Below, one piece after another: positions 60,092 to 64,000 of a stretch of 64,000 bases of DNA. This DNA is from Bacteroidota bacterium (GTDB lineage Bacteria > Bacteroidota > Bacteroidia > Cytophagales > Cyclobacteriaceae), in the NCBI GenBank assembly GCA_023417785.1, contig JAEZEH010000132.1, forward strand, positions 10,284-74,283, read 5' to 3'. The notes under the pieces were generated by a model. It did no database searches, was not told where the DNA came from, and worked only from the letters and a program-made list of their open reading frames with translations. Positions within the stretch are counted from its first letter, which is position 1, and each line of letters starts with the position of its first letter. The position numbers were made by a program, and so were the translations under genes.

Positions 60092-60934
60092 TTATTCAGC
60101 TGCTGAAGAATGGATTACTGCATTATCTTTTGCGTCACGCAAATCAGAATCCTCTGCTTTTACAAGGGCCTCTTCTTCCCGGTCGACATAATACATTTCA
60201 CCGTCGATCTTGTAAACTACTTCATGGTTAGGACCTTCTTTTCCTTCAACAACTTCGACCTTTGGTCCGAAGCTGGTGTTAGATGCATCCTCATTCCCTT
60301 CGGCAGCAACACCTTCGGTGGCATTTTCAACAGCGTTTCCGGTAGCTTCTGCGCCATCCCGAGCGGCTTCACCTGTTCTATCAGCACCTTCGCGGATAGC
60401 GTTTTCGGTGTTATTAGCACCTTCCTCAATGGCGTCTCCGGTTCTGTTTGCACCCTCCTGAATGGCATCTCCGGTTCTTTCTGCGCCTTGTTCTACGTTG
60501 TCACCAGCTTCATCTGCTTCCTGACGAAGCTCGTTGCCTGTCTGTTCGGCGCCTTCACGCATATTTTCACCAGCCTGATTTAGCTCGGAACCTGTTCTTT
60601 CAGCCCCTTGCTCAATGGCATCACCAGTTCTGTCAGCACCCTGCTCGATTTCATCTCCGGCACGCTCAGCACCCTGATTCAAATCGTTTTCAGCCTCATC
60701 GGCTCTGTTCTCCATTGACTCCTGGGTTGAATTGATTTCATTTCCAACATCATCGCGGGTGTCCTCAACACCTTGTTCAACCTGGTCGCCCGTGCGTTCA
60801 ATTTCGTCTTCGGCCTGATCACCTGCCTGCTCTGCTTCCTGTCTTAGATTGGTGCTGGCGGAATCGCTTTCTACCTGCGCCATCGCGCCCGTCATGATGG
60901 CTGCAGTAAATAATGTCAAGAATAACTTTTTCAT
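60092..60934 (-). CDS. secreted hendecad-repeat (LEA/apolipoprotein-like) protein
   Basis: 280 residues from the ATG at 60934, which gives the signal peptide MKKLFLTLFTAAIMTGAMAQ; an ATG three codons upstream is less apt. Residues 34-205 are fifteen near-exact 11-residue repeats (consensus AERTGDAIEQG), interrupted once by seven residues (122-128). They are strongly acidic with Ala, Gly and Thr. The repeat length and the 7-residue insert fit a long coiled coil of the LEA group 3/apolipoprotein type. The C-terminal part (about 221-256, KVEVVEGKEGPNHEVVYKID) is a small beta-rich module. A role in envelope or desiccation protection is plausible but unproven. Confidence 0.82.
   Translation of the reverse strand: MKKLFLTLFTAAIMTGAMAQVESDSASTNLRQEAEQAGDQAEDEIERTGDQVEQGVEDTRDDVGNEINSTQESMENRADEAENDLNQGAERAGDEIEQGADRTGDAIEQGAERTGSELNQAGENMREGAEQTGNELRQEADEAGDNVEQGAERTGDAIQEGANRTGDAIEEGANNTENAIREGADRTGEAARDGAEATGNAVENATEGVAAEGNEDASNTSFGPKVEVVEGKEGPNHEVVYKIDGEMYYVDREEEALVKAEDSDLRDAKDNAVIHSSAAE
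60320..60835 (-). repeat. tandem 33-base coding repeats (fifteen 11-residue units)
   Basis: The DNA behind residues 34-205 of the repeat protein. Units are 33 bases and well kept at protein level but varied at synonymous positions, which speaks for old duplication under selection rather than recent slippage. One unit boundary holds a 21-base insertion (residues 122-128). Confidence 0.8.
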
Positions 60935-61164
60935 ATAAAACATTTAAAGATTAGTAATCCGTTTTCCCTGTTAGTAAAACTTTAATACCATTTAAATATC
61001 CATTTGGCGGGACAGCGAAGAAACTTGGAAATTCAGGCGTTTGGGCTCGCTTTCAGTGTTTTTGGCTTCAAACCCGAATTGAGTAAAGACTGACATCCCT
61101 GGGCTTTCTGCTGAAAAATTCAACAGCCTTGTGCGAAAACTACACATTTAAATATCTTGGAGGC

Positions 61165-62211
61165 ATGTTCGCACAGGTGCATTACCCTGATCGTTTGCCT
61201 TCGATCCATCTCGATCGATATCTCCAGCACGGCTGGTTTCGAATGGGGCAATCCATGTTTACGACAAATTTTCTCCACTTCAAGCAACAGTATTATAGTG
61301 CGATCTGGCTCCGCGTCGGTTTGACGGAGTTTGAACCGGACCGATCTCAGGAACGCTTGGTCAAACGCAACAAACGTTTTCGGGTTGAATTCAAAACGGC
61401 CGCCCTGGACTTGGCCAAGGAGGAATTATTCGCACATTATAAACAGGGAATCTCTTTCGAAACGTCCCCTTCGTTGTATCATCTGCTTCACGGAAAGGCG
61501 TTTTACAATATCTTTCAAACGATGGAAGTAAACCTTTACGATCAGGATACTCTTATTGCCTCCGGATTCTTTGATTTAGGTGAAAAGGCCGCCGCGGGAA
61601 TTACTTCGTTTTATAACCCCCTTTATAAAAAGTACAGCCTCGGAAAGTACTTGATACACCTGAAAATGAACTACTGCAAGGAACAGGGACTTGATTTTTT
61701 TTATCCGGGATACTTCGTTCCTGGATACTCCTTTTTTAATTACAAACTGGATTTGGGCAAGGAAGCGCTGGAGTACCTCGACGTGGCATCCGATCGCTGG
61801 TTTCCTATCGACAACTTCTCGCGAAGCCCGTATCAGGTTATGGAAGAAAAGCTTCTGCGTCTTCAACAGGTCTTGAGCCACGAAGGAATCGAATCTCGCA
61901 TTTTCAATTACGAGTTCTTCGATGCAAACCTCTTTCCCGAATTGAAGGATATTGAACTGTTCGACTATCCCATATTCCTGAATTGTTTTGCCTTTCATCA
62001 CGACGCGATTAATCCGATGATTGTCTACGACATTCGCGACGACGAATACCATTTGATCCAATGTAAAAGTCTCTGGACGTCTCATCTGCCTTCGCCGGGA
62101 GAGCGTATTTATTCTTATCATTTACTGGCTCCCGACGGCGAGCTTGCCATGACTTCCGACGTTACCGAGATTATAAAACGGATTAAGGAAGCGCGTTCGG
62201 TTTCGTCGTGA
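61165..62211 (+). CDS. arginyl/leucyl-tRNA-protein transferase-like protein
   Basis: 348 residues from the ATG at 61165; an in-frame TTG 12 codons upstream is possible. The C-terminal GNAT-like half (about 90-260) has the ATE/Bpt hallmark FKTAALDLAKEELFAHY, FFDLGEKAAAGITSFYNP and LDFFYPGYFVPGYSFFNYKL, and the N-terminal segment LQHGWFRMGQSMFTTNFL. These enzymes move Arg or Leu from tRNA to protein N-termini and mark them for ClpAP-type degradation. The N-terminal cysteine cluster of eukaryotic ATE1 and typical Bpt is missing, so donor and acceptor specificity are open. A truncated haemoglobin gene follows 70 bases later. Confidence 0.82.
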   Translation: MFAQVHYPDRLPSIHLDRYLQHGWFRMGQSMFTTNFLHFKQQYYSAIWLRVGLTEFEPDRSQERLVKRNKRFRVEFKTAALDLAKEELFAHYKQGISFETSPSLYHLLHGKAFYNIFQTMEVNLYDQDTLIASGFFDLGEKAAAGITSFYNPLYKKYSLGKYLIHLKMNYCKEQGLDFFYPGYFVPGYSFFNYKLDLGKEALEYLDVASDRWFPIDNFSRSPYQVMEEKLLRLQQVLSHEGIESRIFNYEFFDANLFPELKDIELFDYPIFLNCFAFHHDAINPMIVYDIRDDEYHLIQCKSLWTSHLPSPGERIYSYHLLAPDGELAMTSDVTEIIKRIKEARSVSS

Positions 62212-62230
62212 GTATTTCAGTGTTTAGCTG

Positions 62231-62262
62231 TTTGGCATTCTTGAAAATTCGTGATACTTTTT
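62231..62262 (+). promoter_or_regulatory. likely promoter of the truncated haemoglobin gene
   Basis: TTTG (62231-62234), a 20-base spacer and TACTTTTT (62255-62262), close to TAnnTTTG. The ATG lies 19 bases further. So the globin gene can be expressed apart from the transferase. Confidence 0.4.
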
Positions 62263-62281
62263 CTGAATTAACGTGTGTGTG

Positions 62282-62653
62282 ATGGGAGAGTCGCTTTATG
62301 ATCAACTAGGTGAACAGAACCTGAGGCTATTGCTGGATCGCTTTTATGATCTTGTTTTCAGCAACGAAGTCATAGGACCTTTATTCAAAACTGATAAAGC
62401 TGAAATCAAGGAGAAGCAACGTTTGTTCCTTACGCAATTCTTCGGCGGCCCACCGCTTTATTCGCAGCACTATGGTCATCCAAAACTACGCGCACGACAC
62501 CTTCCGCATGTCATTACTGATGAGAGTGCTTCGGCATGGCTTTCTTGTATGTCGGAAGCGCTGCATACGCTGGATGTGGACCAGTCGGTAAAAGATGAAA
62601 TTTTTAAAAGGCTGCTACCAACCGCCATGTTCATGGTAAATACGCCGCCGTGA
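62282..62653 (+). CDS. truncated haemoglobin, group II-like
   Basis: 123 residues. The short 2-on-2 globin pattern is visible: start YDQLGEQNLRLLLDRFYD, the ARHLPHVITDESASAWL segment with proximal His76 and Trp86, and FFGGPPLYSQHYGHP before it, as in group II (trHbO). The ATG at 62282 is chosen over a GTG three codons before. Truncated globins bind O2 or NO and can detoxify NO. It follows the transferase gene and precedes the M14 peptidase by 19 bases. Confidence 0.9.
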   Translation: MGESLYDQLGEQNLRLLLDRFYDLVFSNEVIGPLFKTDKAEIKEKQRLFLTQFFGGPPLYSQHYGHPKLRARHLPHVITDESASAWLSCMSEALHTLDVDQSVKDEIFKRLLPTAMFMVNTPP

Positions 62654-62672
62654 TTAACTTCCGTACTGAATT

Positions 62673-64000
62673 ATGAAAAAGTTTATCATTGTAATTACTT
62701 ATCTGGCCGCTTCGTCGTCGTTGTCAGCTCAGGATATACTTCCGCCTGCACCTGAGTGGAAAGGTGAAAGTCTGGAGCTTATTGCATCGCCAAAGAATCG
62801 CTGGTTAACACCCGCTGAAGCGTCAGGGTTTTTAACTACGCCAGATTATCGGACCACCATGGAATGGTTAGGTAAACTCGACGCGGAAAGTGACCTTGTT
62901 AAAATGGTTCCAATCGGCAGGAGCCTGCAGGGGCGCGACATCAACATGGTCATCATTTCCGCATCCGGAGATCTCTCGCCGGAACGACTTGCGACGTCAA
63001 CGAAACCGCTATTGCTCATTCAGGCCGGAATACACGCCGGCGAAATCGATGGCAAGGATGCCGGAATGATGCTGCTTCGCGATATTGCCTTCGGATCGCG
63101 AAAGCAATTATTGTCTGGCGTGAATCTCTTGTTCATCCCCATACTCAACGTTGACGGCCACGAGCGATCGTCACCATTCAACCGCGTCAATCAGCGCGGG
63201 CCCCAGAATATGGGCTGGCGTTCTAATTCAAGGAACTATAATCTGAACCGTGACTACGCAAAGGTGGATACTGAAGAGATTCGCGCTGTCCTGGACGTGA
63301 TTAATCAGTATAAACCTGACTTGTACATCGATGTGCACGTGACCGATGGAGCGGATTACCAATATGATATTACGTACGGGTTCAGTGAACACTATTCGCC
63401 CCGAATATCAGCGTGGCTGACTGATAAGCTGCGTCCGGCGACCGATGGTGCCCTGACGCGCAACGGCCACATCCCCGGACTCCTCGTTTTTGCGGAGAAT
63501 AATATGGATTTCGCTGACGGGATGACGGAATTCCCCTATTCGCCACGTCTCTCAAACGGGTATGGCGATGTAAGACATTTACCAAGCATTCTTGTGGAGA
63601 ACCACTCCTTGAAACCATTCCGGCAGCGTGTACTTGGCACGTATGTGTTTCTCGAAGCCGTGATCAAGTTGCTGGAGAAGGAAGGTAAATCGCTTACATC
63701 GGCCATCCAGGCTGACCAGCTTAACCGGAGTAGGGAAATCGTCTTGAGCTGGAAACGATCTGAGAAAGTTGATACCATTGATTTTCTCGGAATTCAGGGG
63801 ACGAGGCAAAAGTCTGAGATTACGGGTAGTGACTACGTTGTATGGAATGCAACTCCGGTAAAACAGCGAATCCCATATTACCGGTTTAGCGTTCCTGAGA
63901 AAACTACTCCCAGACCCACGGCATTCTGGGTGCCATCCAGTTATCCCGACATCATTGGGCGATTGCGATTACACGGTATTGAGATGGAGATCATCGATTC
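62673..64000 (+). CDS. secreted M14-family zinc carboxypeptidase, N-terminal part
   Basis: The window ends inside this gene; 442 codons are visible. The signal peptide (MKKFIIVITYLAASSSLSAQ) precedes the peptidase domain. Zinc ligands are His121 and Glu124 (GIHAGEIDGKD) and His222 (YIDVHVTDG), the general base is Glu309 (LVENHSLKP), and NYNLNRDYAKVDT holds the substrate-binding Asn-Arg pair. The order and spacing fit M14 carboxypeptidases. It removes C-terminal residues from peptides outside the cytoplasm. Domains beyond residue 442 cannot be seen. Confidence 0.9.
   Translation, partial: MKKFIIVITYLAASSSLSAQDILPPAPEWKGESLELIASPKNRWLTPAEASGFLTTPDYRTTMEWLGKLDAESDLVKMVPIGRSLQGRDINMVIISASGDLSPERLATSTKPLLLIQAGIHAGEIDGKDAGMMLLRDIAFGSRKQLLSGVNLLFIPILNVDGHERSSPFNRVNQRGPQNMGWRSNSRNYNLNRDYAKVDTEEIRAVLDVINQYKPDLYIDVHVTDGADYQYDITYGFSEHYSPRISAWLTDKLRPATDGALTRNGHIPGLLVFAENNMDFADGMTEFPYSPRLSNGYGDVRHLPSILVENHSLKPFRQRVLGTYVFLEAVIKLLEKEGKSLTSAIQADQLNRSREIVLSWKRSEKVDTIDFLGIQGTRQKSEITGSDYVVWNATPVKQRIPYYRFSVPEKTTPRPTAFWVPSSYPDIIGRLRLHGIEMEIID

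Noticed and set aside
60110..60583. Plus-strand frame with Cys/Phe/Ser-rich repeats
   Set aside because: It is the mirror of the 33-base repeats of the secreted repeat protein on the other strand.
1..64000. CRISPR arrays, insertion sequences, prophage, toxin-antitoxin or restriction systems
   Set aside because: I looked for spaced direct repeats, transposase or integrase motifs, phage structural genes and restriction-modification pairs and found none; the HNH gene is a widespread chromosomal family member without such context.

Overview
The window looks like chromosomal DNA from a member of the Bacteroidota, most likely Cytophagales. The support is: Bacteroidota-type promoter elements (TTTG, about 19-20 bases, then TAnnTTTG) and lipoprotein signals followed by acidic residues; 800-residue FtsX-type permeases; a fused CrtYc/CrtYd-type lycopene cyclase; and the ligase-associated Lhr-like helicase and PdeM phosphoesterase. 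I see no insertion sequence, prophage, CRISPR array or rRNA. RNA genes are rnpB (RNase P RNA) and one tRNA-Gly(CCC), both on the minus strand.

Layout. 1-11.5 kb is mostly housekeeping: the end of a VOC protein, a tiny lipoprotein, an NtrC-type regulator without a DNA-binding domain, rnpB, a DUF2279 protein, TamB divergent from TsaD (starts 9 bases apart), a hotdog thioesterase, SmpB, a C40 peptidase and an HNH endonuclease. 11.5-16.2 kb is a five-gene operon for oxidative (non-phosphorylated) L-fucose breakdown: two SDR dehydrogenases, an FAH-family hydrolase, a lactonase and a FucP symporter, but no L-fuconate dehydratase. 16.2-18.1 kb holds a TetR regulator with a 24-bp perfect palindrome at its promoter, translationally coupled to a FabF. 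18.2-28.3 kb is a sigma-54 two-component system (kinase and NtrC-type regulator) divergent from a MacA/MacB-like exporter operon; between them lies an array of GAAC/GTTC half-sites at 10-base spacing followed by a -24/-12-like element.

28.7-36.2 kb, all on the minus strand, is a compact light-response/carotenoid operon: a MerR regulator with a B12-binding (CarH/LitR-like) domain, an ECF sigma factor, crtI, crtB, idi, a photolyase, an SRPBCC protein, crtZ and lycopene cyclase. The predicted end product is zeaxanthin. Two inverted repeats of the form TGTTTAA-N16-TTAAACA bracket the ECF promoter; I regard this switch as the most interesting system in the window.

36.4-53.3 kb is rich in DNA repair: an Lhr-like helicase, PdeM, a three-domain LigD and DNA polymerase IV, mixed with a CapA-family protein, an orphan FtsX permease, a GH2 glycosidase and secreted nuclease and lipoprotein genes. 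53.4-64 kb is miscellaneous: a beta-propeller lipoprotein, tRNA-Gly, a TolB/TPR protein, a fatty-acid-hydroxylase-family protein, a rhomboid protease, a Tat-exported Gfo/Idh/MocA oxidoreductase, a secreted protein made of fifteen 11-residue repeats, an arginyl/leucyl-transferase-like protein next to a truncated haemoglobin, and an M14 carboxypeptidase cut by the window end.

All functional calls come from reading the sequence and recalling family features; no database search was run.
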